From: Halorubrum xinjiangense
Lineage (GTDB): Archaea > Halobacteriota > Halobacteria > Halobacteriales > Haloferacaceae
Reading direction: 5' to 3'
NCBI RefSeq assembly: GCF_900102375.1
Contig: NZ_FNBO01000003.1
Location: forward strand, 124,001 to 188,000
DNA length: 64,000 bases
Numbering within the stretch: position 1 is the first letter of the stretch; each line of letters opens with the position of its first letter. The position numbers and the translations under genes are program-made. This document shows positions 17,351 to 25,583 of the stretch, in pieces. Under the pieces are notes generated by a model that had not been told where the DNA came from, ran no database searches, and saw only the letters and a program-made list of their open reading frames with translations.

Positions 17351-17709
17351 CCGTCAGCGAGTCGTTCGTCGCACAGCACTACCTCACCGTCCCGAACCCG
17401 CCGGCCGACGAGGCGGAGCTTCACTCGCACACCTTCACCGCGGAGGCGACGTTCCGGGGGCCCGAGCTCGGCGAGTACGGCTACCTGCTCGACATCGACC
17501 TCGCGCTCGACGCGCTGGCCGACGCGGCCGACCGCTACCGCGACGAGACGCTCAACGAGCACCTCGACGGCAACCCGAGCGCCGAGCGGCTCGCCCGGGC
17601 GCTGTTCGACGACCTCGCGGCGGTGGACGCGCCGGCCGCGACCGAACTGTCCGTGACGGTCCGAGAGGACGACATCGCGAGCGTCGCCTACGCCGGCGAA
17701 CTTCGGTGA
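17338..17709 (+). CDS. 6-pyruvoyl-tetrahydropterin synthase (QueD/PTPS) family protein
   Basis: 123 residues, the usual size for the family. The three zinc-binding His are present: one in FVAQHYL and two in LHSHTF. The catalytic Cys normally four residues before the HxH pair is Glu here, as reported for the PTPS-III group that makes 6-hydroxymethyl-pterin for folate. A conserved acidic/His triad partner may lie in NEHLDGNPSAE. The start overlaps the end of the dehydrogenase gene by 13 bases. Placement with a dehydrogenase, a glycosyltransferase and a methyltransferase suggests a modified pterin rather than queuosine or archaeosine. Confidence 0.8.
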   Translation: MYELTVSESFVAQHYLTVPNPPADEAELHSHTFTAEATFRGPELGEYGYLLDIDLALDALADAADRYRDETLNEHLDGNPSAERLARALFDDLAAVDAPAATELSVTVREDDIASVAYAGELR

Positions 17710-17716
17710 CCGCCCG

Positions 17717-18853
17717 ATGCGCGTCGCGCTCGTCCTCGCCGGCGACATCGAGTCCGAGTCCGGCGGGTTCTACTACGATCGGCGGCTCCGCGACCGGCTC
17801 CGCGAGCGCGGGCACGCGGTCGAGGTGGTCTCCCTCCCGCGGGGGTCGTACCGCCGGCGCCTCGCGCCGAACCTCCGCGCTCGCCGGCTCGCCGACCGGC
17901 TCACCGGGTTCGACGTCGTCGTCGAGGACGGGCTGGCGCACCCCTCCGTGCTGTGCGTCAACCGGCGGCTCGACGCGCCGACCGTCGCGCTCGTCCACAT
18001 GATTGCCTGGCGGGCGCGGGCGGCGGCGGGGGCGGCCAGAGGCGCGGCGAGCGGCGTCGAGCGCGTCCGCTCGGCAGTCGAGCGTCGCGCGATAGCAGCG
18101 GTCGAGCGCCGGTTCCTCCGCGGAGTCGACGGCGCCGTGTACAACGCGGAGACGACGCGGCGGGACGCGACCGGGCTCGGCGGCCCGGACCGGATCGTCG
18201 TCGCGCCGCCGGCCGGAGACCGATTCGAGCCCGTGGTCTCCGAGTCGGAGATCCGCGAGCGAGCGCGGTCCGGGCCCCTGGAGGTGACGTTCCTCGGCAA
18301 CGTCGTTCCCCGGAAGGGGCTCGACGCGCTCGTCGACGGGCTCGCGCGGCTCGACCCGTGCGAGGTCGACTGGCGGCTGACGGTCGTCGGCGACCGGACC
18401 GTCGCACCCGCCCACGCGGAGGCGGTCGCGGACGCGGTCGCGGCGGCCGGGATCGCCGACCGAGTCAGCTTCGCGGGTCGGCTCGACGACGAGGCGGTCG
18501 CGGCGCGGCTCCGCGAGAGCCACGCCCTGGCCGTCCCCTCGCGCTACGAGCCGTTCGGCATGGCGTACCTGGAGGCGATGGGGTTCGGCTGCGTTCCGGT
18601 GGCGACGACCGCGGGCGGGGCGGGCGAGTTCGTCCGCGACGGCGAGTCGGGGATCCTCGTGCCCCCGGACGACCCGGGCGCCGTCTCCCGAGCGGTCCGC
18701 GACCTCGACGACCGCGACCGCCTCGCCGAGACGGGCGTCGCCGCGCGCCGTGACTACGAGTCGCGGCCGGGGTGGCCGGAGACGCTCGACCGCGTCGTGG
18801 ACTTTCTCGCGGCGACGGTCCGGGGCACGGAGACGCGGGGTGACGCCGCGTGA
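17717..18853 (+). CDS. GT4-family glycosyltransferase
   Basis: 378 residues, GT-B fold. The N-terminal Rossmann half starts MRVALVLAGDIESESGGFYY. The C-terminal half holds the donor site, with EVTFLGNVVPRKGLD and the E-x7-E stretch YEPFGMAYLEAMGFG, followed by TTAGGAGEFV. These enzymes use nucleotide sugars with retention. The gene begins 7 bases after the PTPS-like gene and overlaps the next gene. Its acceptor may be a small molecule made by its neighbours rather than a protein or lipid; that is inferred from context only. Confidence 0.88.
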   Translation: MRVALVLAGDIESESGGFYYDRRLRDRLRERGHAVEVVSLPRGSYRRRLAPNLRARRLADRLTGFDVVVEDGLAHPSVLCVNRRLDAPTVALVHMIAWRARAAAGAARGAASGVERVRSAVERRAIAAVERRFLRGVDGAVYNAETTRRDATGLGGPDRIVVAPPAGDRFEPVVSESEIRERARSGPLEVTFLGNVVPRKGLDALVDGLARLDPCEVDWRLTVVGDRTVAPAHAEAVADAVAAAGIADRVSFAGRLDDEAVAARLRESHALAVPSRYEPFGMAYLEAMGFGCVPVATTAGGAGEFVRDGESGILVPPDDPGAVSRAVRDLDDRDRLAETGVAARRDYESRPGWPETLDRVVDFLAATVRGTETRGDAA

Positions 18854-19623
18854 CCGACCACGCGACGTACCTCGACGCGAAGCGCGCGCTCGACGACCGG
18901 TCGCTGAACCGCGCGGTCCTCGACCGGTTCGCCGCCGAGCTCCCGCCGGAGCCCGAGGTGCTCGAAGTCGGCGCCGGCACAGCGACGATGGTCGAGCGCC
19001 TCGTCGACTGGGACGCAATCGACGGCGGCCGCTGGGTCGCGGTCGATTCCCACGAGGAGGCGCTCGCGGCGGGCGAGGACCGGATCGGCGGCTCGGTCGG
19101 CGACGTCGTCGTCGAGTATCGGGTCGCCGACGCCTTCGAGTTCGCACGGGAGGCGGCGGCCGCGGGACGGCGGTTCGACGCCGTCGTCGGCTGCGCGTTC
19201 TTCGACGTGGTCGACGCGGCGCCCGCGGTCGACGCCCTCGCCGAGGTGGCGCCGCTCGCGTACGCGCCGATCACCTACGACGGCGAGACGCGCTTCGCGC
19301 CGCCGGACCCGGACGATGAGACGGTCCTCGACCGCTATCATCGACACATGCGGGAGTTCCGACCCGGCGGCCCAGCGGGCGCGGCGGCGCTGGCGCGCGA
19401 GGCGGCCGTGATCGCCGAGGGGCCGTCGCCGTGGGCGATCGAACCGCCGTACGAGTCGGGCGAGCGGACGGTCCTCTCGCACCTGCTCGACACGGTCGAG
19501 TCGGCGGTCGGGGAGACCGGGTACGACGCGGGCGACTGGGCGGACCGGCGGCGGGAGGCGCTCGACGAGGGCCGGCTGCGCTACGAGGCGGCGAACCGCG
19601 ACCTGTTGGTCCGGCTGGAGTGA
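18850..19623 (+). CDS. class I SAM-dependent methyltransferase
   Basis: 257 residues. The SAM-binding glycine loop is EVLEVGAGTATMVERL near residue 37, and an acidic residue follows at the end of strand 2 (VAVDSHEE). The start is GTG, overlapping the glycosyltransferase stop (GTGA), so this is the fourth and last gene of the unit. The C-terminal part (residues ~155-257) holds no motif I recognise. The substrate is presumably a product of the neighbouring genes. Confidence 0.85.
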   Translation: MTDHATYLDAKRALDDRSLNRAVLDRFAAELPPEPEVLEVGAGTATMVERLVDWDAIDGGRWVAVDSHEEALAAGEDRIGGSVGDVVVEYRVADAFEFAREAAAAGRRFDAVVGCAFFDVVDAAPAVDALAEVAPLAYAPITYDGETRFAPPDPDDETVLDRYHRHMREFRPGGPAGAAALAREAAVIAEGPSPWAIEPPYESGERTVLSHLLDTVESAVGETGYDAGDWADRRREALDEGRLRYEAANRDLLVRLE

Positions 19624-19642
19624 TCCCGGCCGCTCGCGCCGA

Positions 19643-19831
19643 CTACGACCCGCTCAGGCCTGTCGGGAGCGGGTCGGGGAGCCCCTCCAGCAGCAGCGTC
19701 GTGTAGTGGAGGAAGACGGCCAGCGCCGCGACCGACAGCAACAGCAGGAACAGGAGGATCAGCCGCTCGTCGCTGCGGACGACCGCGGCGGTGTCCGCGA
19801 GGAACCGCGTCGGGAGGCGAAAGCGGGGCAT
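19643..19831 (-). CDS. small single-pass membrane protein
   Basis: 62 residues. A basic N terminus (MPRFRLPTRF) precedes one strong hydrophobic segment (about 25-42) and a short Pro/Gly-rich end. It lies convergent to the methyltransferase gene with a 19-base gap. A TTAAAAA run just upstream could be its promoter. Size and composition fit haloarchaeal small membrane proteins, but I recognise no family. Confidence 0.5.
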   Translation of the reverse strand: MPRFRLPTRFLADTAAVVRSDERLILLFLLLLSVAALAVFLHYTTLLLEGLPDPLPTGLSGS

Positions 19832-19865
19832 CGACCGGTCGTTGCGCTCGCGTCCGCTTAAAAAT

Positions 19866-19934
19866 GGTCGGTGAGTCGGGGCGACGGGTCGGTGAGTCGG
19901 GGAGACAAGTCGGTGAGTTGAGACGACGGGTCGG
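19866..19934. repeat. 21 bp tandem repeat, 3.3 copies
   Basis: Units begin at 19866, 19887 and 19908, with a partial unit at 19929. The consensus starts GGTCGGTGAGTCGGGG and the period is exactly 21 bases. It lies in the gap between a small membrane-protein gene and the end of purU. Read as protein it would give a seven-residue repeat, but no credible gene covers it, so I treat it as noncoding. Confidence 0.7.
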
Positions 19935-19958
19935 CCTGCCGCCGAGCCGGCGCGTCGC

Positions 19959-20939
19959 TCAGTCGTCTGAGGGGGACGGGCGGGTGCGCCCGAGGGGCTC
20001 GCCGTCGACCGGCTCGTCGGGGTTCGCGTCGACGGCGGCGTCGGGGAGGCCGAGCTGCGCGTCGACGTCGGCGTTCTCGCGGACGTGGACGGTGCCGCGG
20101 TGGACCGCGATGGCGTCCGCGAGGTGGAGCCGGACTGCGTCGAGTAGCACGTCGGCCTCGAGGGGTTGCCCCCGGTGCTTGATCTCGTCGACGTCGGCGC
20201 CGGGCGGCACGTCGAAGGCGCGCTGGGCGATGACCGGGCCCTGATCGAGGTCCGTCGTGACGTAGTGGGCGGTGACGCCCGCGATGCGGACGCCGGCGTC
20301 CTTCGCCTGCCGGTACGCCTCCGCGCCGGGGAACGCCGGCAGCAGCGAGGGGTGGACGTTGATGATCCGGCCCTCGTACCGGAAGACCACCTCCGGCGAG
20401 AGGATGCGCATGTAGCGGGCCAAGGCGATCAGGTCCACGTCGTACTCGGCCAGCAGGTCGAGCAGGCGCCCCTCGTCGGTGTTGCCGTTGCCGTCGCCGA
20501 CGTCGTAGAACGGCTTGTCGTAGCGCTCGGCGAGCGACCGGAGGTCGCCGCGGTTGCCGATGACGACCGGGATCTCGGCCTCCTCGCCGTCGTCGGCGAG
20601 GTCGCCGCTGGCCTCGGCCTCCAGCAGCGCCTCGGGCGCGTGGGTCTCCTTCGTGACCAGCAGCGCGATCCGGCGCGCGTCGCGGTCGCTCGGGAAGCGG
20701 ACCTGAATGTCGACGTCGAGCTCGCGGCCGAGCTCGGCGAGCGCGCGGCGGAGCTCGCCCCGAGAGGTCTCCATCTCCGCGGTGTCGACGCGGGTCGTCA
20801 TCCGGAAGACGCCCTCGCGGACCGCCTGATCGAGGTCCTCGATGTTGATTCCCCGCTCGAACAGCAGGGAGGTGACCCGCGCGATGAGTCCGGTCTTGTC
20901 TCCTCCGACGACCGTGATCTCGGTCAGTTCGCGGGTCAT
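19959..20939 (-). CDS. purU: formyltetrahydrofolate deformylase-like protein (ACT + formyltransferase domain)
   Basis: 326 residues. Residues ~5-80 form an ACT domain (EITVVGGDKTGLIARV). The formyl-transferase domain follows, with INVHPSLLPAFPGAEAYRQA and the AGVTAHYVTTDLDQGPVIAQ block holding the catalytic Asn/His/Asp set (Asn in INVHPS, His in TAHYV, Asp in DLDQGP). PurU frees formate from 10-formyl-THF; in some archaea the formate supports purine synthesis. An acidic tail of ~40 residues follows. The gene is divergent from purS-purQ, which fits purine metabolism. Confidence 0.88.
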   Translation of the reverse strand: MTRELTEITVVGGDKTGLIARVTSLLFERGINIEDLDQAVREGVFRMTTRVDTAEMETSRGELRRALAELGRELDVDIQVRFPSDRDARRIALLVTKETHAPEALLEAEASGDLADDGEEAEIPVVIGNRGDLRSLAERYDKPFYDVGDGNGNTDEGRLLDLLAEYDVDLIALARYMRILSPEVVFRYEGRIINVHPSLLPAFPGAEAYRQAKDAGVRIAGVTAHYVTTDLDQGPVIAQRAFDVPPGADVDEIKHRGQPLEADVLLDAVRLHLADAIAVHRGTVHVRENADVDAQLGLPDAAVDANPDEPVDGEPLGRTRPSPSDD

Positions 20940-21087
20940 GCGACGATCACCTCCGCGGGTTCGAACGGCTGCATACACTCTCCCCAACAGGCGGAGGGGT
21001 TTGCCCCTTTCGTTCCGTTCGGTCCCTGCCTCCCGCATTATCGACCGGTAACTATCCACGAACGTGCCTATAAACGGCGTTCCAAAA

Positions 21088-21098
21088 CGGTTTTTACA
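21088..21098 (+). promoter_or_regulatory. TATA box of purS-purQ
   Basis: GGTTTTTACA is centred about 26 bases before the purS ATG at 21120, so the transcript would start at or very near the start codon (leaderless). A second AT-rich stretch, CCTATAAAC (about 21068-21076), lies further up and could serve as an alternative site. Confidence 0.55.
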
Positions 21099-21119
21099 CA
21101 CGACTCCGCACCAACGACC

Positions 21120-21371
21120 ATGACCGCATACACGGCGACGGTGACGGTCCGGCTGAAGCGGGGCGTCCTCGACCCGGAGGCCGAGACGACCCAGCAGGCC
21201 CTCGAACGGCTCGGGTTCGAGCTGTCCGACCTCCGCTCGGCGGACCGCTTCGAGGTCGACCTCGACGCCGCCGACGCCGACGAGGCGGCCGCGCGCGCCG
21301 ACGAGATGGCCGAGCGGCTGCTCGCGAACCCCACGATCCACGACTACGACGTCGCGGTCGCCGAGCGATGA
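21120..21371 (+). CDS. purS: phosphoribosylformylglycinamidine synthase subunit PurS
   Basis: 83 residues, the normal size. PurS is the small structural subunit that links PurQ and PurL in the fourth step of purine synthesis. The pattern VTVRLKRGVLDPEAETTQQ with LGFELSDLRSADRFEVDLD is typical. Its TGA overlaps the ATG of purQ. The purL gene is not next to it. Confidence 0.96.
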   Translation: MTAYTATVTVRLKRGVLDPEAETTQQALERLGFELSDLRSADRFEVDLDAADADEAAARADEMAERLLANPTIHDYDVAVAER

Positions 21372-22045
21372 CGGTCTCAGTTGTTCAATTCGGCGGCTCG
21401 AACTGCGACCGCGACGCCGTCCGCGCGCTCGACCACCTCGGCGTCGACGCCGAGCGCGTCTGGCACGAGGACGGCCTTCCCGACGACGCCGACGGGATCG
21501 TCCTCCCCGGCGGGTTCTCCTACGGCGACTACCTCCGCGCCGGCGCGATGGCCGCCCGTGCGCCGGTCATGGAAGCGGTCCGCGAGGCTGCCGACGAGGG
21601 CGTCCCCGTGATCGGGATCTGTAACGGCGCGCAGATCGGCTCGGAGTCGGGGCTGACGCCCGGCGCGTTCACCACGAACGCGTCCGCGCGCTTCCAGTGC
21701 GAGCCCGTCCACCTGCGCGTCGAGCGCGCGGACACCCCGTGGACCGCCGCCTACGACGAGGGCGACGTGATCGAGGTCCCCATCGCGCACGGCGAGGGGC
21801 GCTTCGAGATAAGCGAGGACGCCCACGCCGACCTCGTCGCCGACGACCGCGTCCTCTTCCGCTACTGTGACGCCGACGGGAACGTCACCGACGCCGCCAA
21901 CCCGAACGGCTCGACCGACAACGTCGCGGGCGTCCTCGGCGAGCGAGAGACGGTCGCCGTGCTGATGCCCCACCCCGAGCGCGCCACGCTCCCGGACCTC
22001 GGTCGCAGCACCGACGGCGCGGGGATCCTCCGGGCGTTCGCCTGA
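21368..22045 (+). CDS. purQ: phosphoribosylformylglycinamidine synthase glutaminase subunit PurQ
   Basis: 225 residues, class I glutamine amidotransferase. It makes ammonia from glutamine for FGAM synthesis. The nucleophile elbow is GICNGAQIGSE with the catalytic Cys near residue 84, and the His/Glu partners are in LMPHPERAT near the end. It overlaps purS by 4 bases and is followed by a T-run at 22053 that may end the transcript or act as the TATA box of the next gene. Confidence 0.96.
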   Translation: MTVSVVQFGGSNCDRDAVRALDHLGVDAERVWHEDGLPDDADGIVLPGGFSYGDYLRAGAMAARAPVMEAVREAADEGVPVIGICNGAQIGSESGLTPGAFTTNASARFQCEPVHLRVERADTPWTAAYDEGDVIEVPIAHGEGRFEISEDAHADLVADDRVLFRYCDADGNVTDAANPNGSTDNVAGVLGERETVAVLMPHPERATLPDLGRSTDGAGILRAFA

Positions 22046-22082
22046 CTGTCGCTTTTTTAACTTCGCCGACGAACGATCCGCC

Positions 22083-22475
22083 ATGCGAGCGCGACACATC
22101 GACCACGTCAACCTCCGGATCCCCGCGGACGGCGCCGACGCCGCCCGCGAGTTCTACGGCGAGCGGCTCGGATTCGGCATCGAGGACGCGCTGTACGCGG
22201 CCGACGAGAAGCCCTTCTTCGACGTGCGGCTCTCGGCGACCGCCGTGATCCACCTGTGGCCGACCGACGAGTTCGAGCGCCCGACGAAGACGAACTACGA
22301 CCACGTCGCGGTCGTCGTCGAGGAGTCGGCGGCGGAGATCGAGGCCGAACTGGAAGCCGCCGGCGTCGCGGTCGAGAAGACCCTCGACTCGCCGCTCGGC
22401 GCGACCGGGGAGGCGGGCGCGGTGTACGTCAGGGACCCGTTCGGCTACCGGGTGGAGCTGAAGGCGCGGGTGTGA
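22083..22475 (+). CDS. VOC-family (glyoxalase/dioxygenase fold) protein
   Basis: 130 residues with paired beta-alpha-beta-beta-beta units. The N-terminal half begins RHIDHVNLRIPADGADAARE and the second half contains YDHVAVVVEESAAEIEAEL, ending in VYVRDPFGYRVELKARV. Metal ligands are likely the His in IDHVN and YDHVA and the final Glu of RVELK. The TTTTTTA tract about 28 bases upstream suits a leaderless start. The substrate is not predictable. Confidence 0.85.
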   Translation: MRARHIDHVNLRIPADGADAAREFYGERLGFGIEDALYAADEKPFFDVRLSATAVIHLWPTDEFERPTKTNYDHVAVVVEESAAEIEAELEAAGVAVEKTLDSPLGATGEAGAVYVRDPFGYRVELKARV

Positions 22476-22585
22476 GGACGCCCCCTCGCCAACGGTTTCG
22501 AACGCTCGCCCCGAACCAGTTCGCCCCGTCGAGCAACCCTCGCCCCGACGCGGCCGTTTAAGAGTCCCGAGCGACAGGGTCGAGT

Positions 22586-24373
22586 ATGAGCGAACAGCAG
22601 CCGAAATCCGACGACGACGAGCGGCGGCGTCGCCGGGAGACGGACCGATTCGCCGGCGGGAAAGACGAGAGCCTGCGGAGCCGCGACGTGACGGAGGGGC
22701 CGGACAAGGCGCCGCACCGCGCGATGTTCCGCGCGATGGGGTTCGACGACGAGGACCTCTCGTCGCCGATCATCGGCGTGCCGAACCCGGCGGCCGACAT
22801 CACGCCGTGTAACGTCCACCTCGACGACGTGGCGGACGCCGCGCTCGAGGGTATCGACGCCGCTGGCGGGATGCCTATCGAGTTCGGGACGATCACCATC
22901 TCCGACGCCATCTCGATGGGGACCGAGGGGATGAAGGCGAGCCTGATCTCGCGGGAGGTCATCGCCGACTCCGTCGAGCTGGTCTCGTTCGGGGAGCGCA
23001 TGGACGCGCTGGTTACGGTGGCGGGCTGCGACAAGAACCTCCCCGGGATGATGATGGCCGCGATCCGGACGGACCTCCCCAGCGTCTTCCTCTACGGCGG
23101 CTCGATCATGCCCGGGCAACACGACGGCCGCGACGTGACGATCGTCCAGGTGTTCGAGGGCGTCGGCACGTACGCGCAGGGCGACATGGACGCCGACGAG
23201 CTCGACGACTTAGAGCGGCACGCCTGCCCCGGCGCGGGCTCCTGTGGCGGGATGTTCACCGCCAACACGATGGCGTCGCTCTCGGAGGCGCTCGGGCTGG
23301 CGCCGCTCGGCTCGGCCTCACCGCCCGCCGAGGACGAAGCGCGATACGCGGTCGCCGAGCGCGCGGGCGAGCTGGCGATGGACTGTATCGAGAACGACCG
23401 CCGCCCATCCGACATCCTCTCGCGGGAGTCGTTCGAGAACGCGATCGCGGCCCAGACCGCGATGGGCGGCTCGACGAACGCGGTGCTCCACCTGCTCGCG
23501 CTCGCGGCCGAGGCCGACGTCGACCTCTCGATCGAGGACTTCGACGAGATATCGCGGCGCACGCCGAAGATCGCGAACCTCCAGCCCGGCGGGAGCCGCG
23601 TGATGAACGACCTCCACGAGGTCGGCGGCGTGCCGGTCGTGCTCCGGCGCCTGCTGGAGGCGGACCTGCTCCACGGCGACGCGATGACCGTGACGGGCCG
23701 GACGCTCGCCGAGGAGATCGCGGCGCTGGAGGAGAACGGCGACCTCCCGGACGACGACGAGATCGAGGCCGACTTCCTCTACACCGTCGACGACCCGAAG
23801 GAGGAGGAGGGCGCGATCAAGATCCTCGACGGCAACCTCGCGCCGGACGGCTCGGTGCTGAAGGTGACCGGCGACGACGAGTTCTACCACGAGGGGCCCG
23901 CCCGCGTGTTCGAGAACGAGGAGGACGCGATGGAGTACGTCCAGTCCGGCGAGATCGCGTCCGGCGACGTGATCGTCATCCGCAACGAGGGCCCCCGCGG
24001 CGGGCCCGGGATGCGCGAGATGCTCGGCGTCACCGCCGCCGTCGTCGGCGCGGGCCACGAGGACGACGTGGCGCTGCTCACCGACGGCCGCTTCTCGGGC
24101 GGCACCCGCGGCCCGATGATCGGGCACGTCGCGCCCGAGGCCGCCGTCGGCGGCCCGATCGGTCTCATCGAGGACGGCGACCACATCACCGTCGACATTC
24201 CGGAACGCGACCTGACGGTCGACCTCTCCGAGGAGGAACTCGACGAGCGCCGCGAGGCGTGGGACGCGCCCGAACCGCCGTACGAGGGCGGCATCCTAGC
24301 GAAGTACGGCCGCGACTTCGCCTCCGCCGCTGACGGCGCCGTGACGAACCCGCGGCTCACGCGCGACTTATAA
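22586..24373 (+). CDS. ilvD: dihydroxy-acid dehydratase
   Basis: 595 residues. It dehydrates 2,3-dihydroxy-isovalerate and its homologue in valine and isoleucine synthesis, and needs an Fe-S cluster. The three cluster cysteines are visible in [23 protein letters not shown] and [16 protein letters not shown]-terminal blocks [28 protein letters not shown] and [15 protein letters not shown] are intact. The N terminus has a polar extension of ~40 residues. The TTTAAGA box about 30 bases before the ATG is a likely promoter. The gene stands alone. Confidence 0.97.
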   Translation: MSEQQPKSDDDERRRRRETDRFAGGKDESLRSRDVTEGPDKAPHRAMFRAMGFDDEDLSSPIIGVPNPAADITPCNVHLDDVADAALEGIDAAGGMPIEFGTITISDAISMGTEGMKASLISREVIADSVELVSFGERMDALVTVAGCDKNLPGMMMAAIRTDLPSVFLYGGSIMPGQHDGRDVTIVQVFEGVGTYAQGDMDADELDDLERHACPGAGSCGGMFTANTMASLSEALGLAPLGSASPPAEDEARYAVAERAGELAMDCIENDRRPSDILSRESFENAIAAQTAMGGSTNAVLHLLALAAEADVDLSIEDFDEISRRTPKIANLQPGGSRVMNDLHEVGGVPVVLRRLLEADLLHGDAMTVTGRTLAEEIAALEENGDLPDDDEIEADFLYTVDDPKEEEGAIKILDGNLAPDGSVLKVTGDDEFYHEGPARVFENEEDAMEYVQSGEIASGDVIVIRNEGPRGGPGMREMLGVTAAVVGAGHEDDVALLTDGRFSGGTRGPMIGHVAPEAAVGGPIGLIEDGDHITVDIPERDLTVDLSEEELDERREAWDAPEPPYEGGILAKYGRDFASAADGAVTNPRLTRDL

Positions 24374-24385
24374 ACGAGACGAGCG

Positions 24386-24404
24386 GGCGTTTTGTGGTTT
24401 TTAG
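24386..24404 (+). terminator. T-rich stretch after ilvD
   Basis: A GC-rich run (CGAGCGGGCG) leads into TTTTGTGGTTTTTAG just past the ilvD stop. Oligo-T tracts on the coding strand are the usual archaeal termination signal. The structured repeat begins directly after it. Confidence 0.45.
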
Positions 24405-24410
24405 ATATGC

Positions 24411-24690
24411 TGTGGCGCGCGCCTCCGAGCGCCCGGTGGGCGCGAGGAGCGCCGCGCGAGGGAGTCGCTGGCGCCGTTTGGCGCCAGCGACGAGGCTGGG
24501 GAGGTGTGAGGTGCGGTTGCGGGGCGGGACTCAAAGGGGCAGTCGCGAGGGCGAAGCACGGCGCAGCAAGTACCGCAGCGAGGGAGGGCTAGCGACCGAG
24601 CGAGGAACGCAGCAAGCCGCGCGAGCCGTCGCGACTGGGGCTTTGGAGATATCTGTCGCCGATCGGCGGTCGGTTATTTATAAGTGAGCG
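24411..24690 (+). repeat. GC-rich multi-hairpin repeat element, left copy
   Basis: This fills the 410-base gap after ilvD; I see no gene here. In order: box A GGCGCGCGCCTCCGAGCG (24414), hairpin I (arms 24429-24434 / 24438-24443), hairpin II with 12 bp arms GTCGCTGGCGCC (24464-24475 / 24480-24491, loop GTTT), box B CGAGGCTGGGGAGGTG (24491), box C ending CAAAGGGGCAG (24521-24542), hairpin III with outer arms AGTCGCGA and TCGCGACT (24541-24548 / 24629-24636), and box D CTGGGGCTTTGGAG (24635). An inverted copy with the same boxes but different stems lies at 26277-26625. A TATA-like TTTATAAG ends the region. Confidence 0.75.
24677..24690. repeat. 14 bp direct repeat, left copy
   Basis: TTTATAAGTGAGCG occurs here and again at 26216-26229 in the same orientation, with further loose similarity on the upstream side (CGGCGGT) in both. 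The pair brackets three small genes. The first half is a perfect archaeal TATA-like box. Confidence 0.6.
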
Positions 24691-24783
24691 GCTGAGGATT
24701 TGGAAGTGTCCTCCGCAGCGCATTCGATCAGTTATTACAGAGAAATTAGTAAATCCGGAGATCCACAGCAGTAGCCACTCGAA

Positions 24784-25038
24784 CTACTCTTCACTCGCTC
24801 CGCCGTCGGTCCGTGCGGTCCGGACCGACTCGGCGCGCCAGACGTTGCTCCGGCGGCCGGCGCGCGACAGCTCCATCTTTACTACCGACCCCACCGGCAG
24901 GTCGGCGACGCGCTCGCGGGCGTCCTCGTCGGCGTACTCGACGACGTGGTACGTCTCGTTGCGCGGATGGGCACGTACCGTGGTACATTCGTGATCATTC
25001 TGTGCTGAAATGACGGTGTACGCGTTTGATTGCGACAT
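24784..25038 (-). CDS. small conserved haloarchaeal protein
   Basis: 84 residues: a compact region containing VISAQNDHECTTVRAHP, YHVVEYADEDARERVADLP and GSVVKMELSRAGRRSNVWR, then an acidic/Thr-rich tail. It looks like a small soluble beta-rich domain. I do not recognise a named family. It is followed on its upstream side by 100 bases of AT-rich DNA that probably hold its promoter. It lies inside the segment bracketed by the inverted structured repeats. Confidence 0.65.
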   Translation of the reverse strand: MSQSNAYTVISAQNDHECTTVRAHPRNETYHVVEYADEDARERVADLPVGSVVKMELSRAGRRSNVWRAESVRTARTDGGASEE

Positions 25039-25152
25039 CTTATCTCGTTATTGCTGGACATCCTATTTCAAATCTCCGTATATTCACTACGGTCGTCACC
25101 GAAGTCGTAATATCGATATAAGGTATTGAAGTTCCGAAACGATCAGGCGGAT

Positions 25153-25479
25153 TCAGGGCGTGTTGTTCGCCATGAACAGCAGCAGTAGTGCGCCGAACGC
25201 GACCGTGACGAGCGCGAGCGCGAGGAACGCCAGCCGGATCGCGAGGATCGCCGTCGTCCGCTCTTCGGGAAGGAACTCGGAGACGGCGAGCAGCGCGATC
25301 GTGGCGCCGAAAAAGAACGGGACCGACCGGAACGTCCCGATCCGCGACACCGACCCGAGCGCGTAGATGTTCCACCCGGCGATCGCCAGCCCGATCGCGA
25401 GCAGCGCGGCGCGCTCGATGAGGGCCGTCCGCTGTGCGACGACGGCGTCTCTGACCTTGCGGAGTCGCTCGGCGGGCAT
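25153..25479 (-). CDS. haloarchaeal three-helix membrane protein
   Basis: 108 residues with an amphipathic basic N terminus (MPAERLRKVRDAV) and three hydrophobic segments (about 24-42, 52-68, 78-104), ending MANNTP. No motif is recognised. It is divergent from the NYN gene with a ~100 base gap. An ATATCGATATA sequence near 25110-25120, just past its end, resembles the operator-like motif of the metalloid island at 48.95 kb, but that may be chance. Confidence 0.6.
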   Translation of the reverse strand: MPAERLRKVRDAVVAQRTALIERAALLAIGLAIAGWNIYALGSVSRIGTFRSVPFFFGATIALLAVSEFLPEERTTAILAIRLAFLALALVTVAFGALLLLFMANNTP

Positions 25480-25583
25480 GCCACCTCAAGTCTCACGCAG
25501 GCGATAAAAACTGTCGCCGGTGTCGGATCCGAGACCTGCCTGCGGATCAGTACGCCTATTCCCGACGACGGCGAAGGCCGGCC

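Noticed and set aside
24394-24687. Open frames in the structured repeats (e.g. 24394-24687 plus, 26416-26607 minus)
   Set aside because: They share Arg/Gly-rich peptide pieces only because the DNA boxes are shared. The stems change in ways that break protein similarity but keep pairing, so selection is on structure, not on protein.
25108-25122. ATATCGATATA near 25.1 kb as an ArsR site
   Set aside because: It resembles part of the 48.95 kb operator, but only the short palindrome is shared, there is no tandem repeat, and the nearby genes have no metal link.
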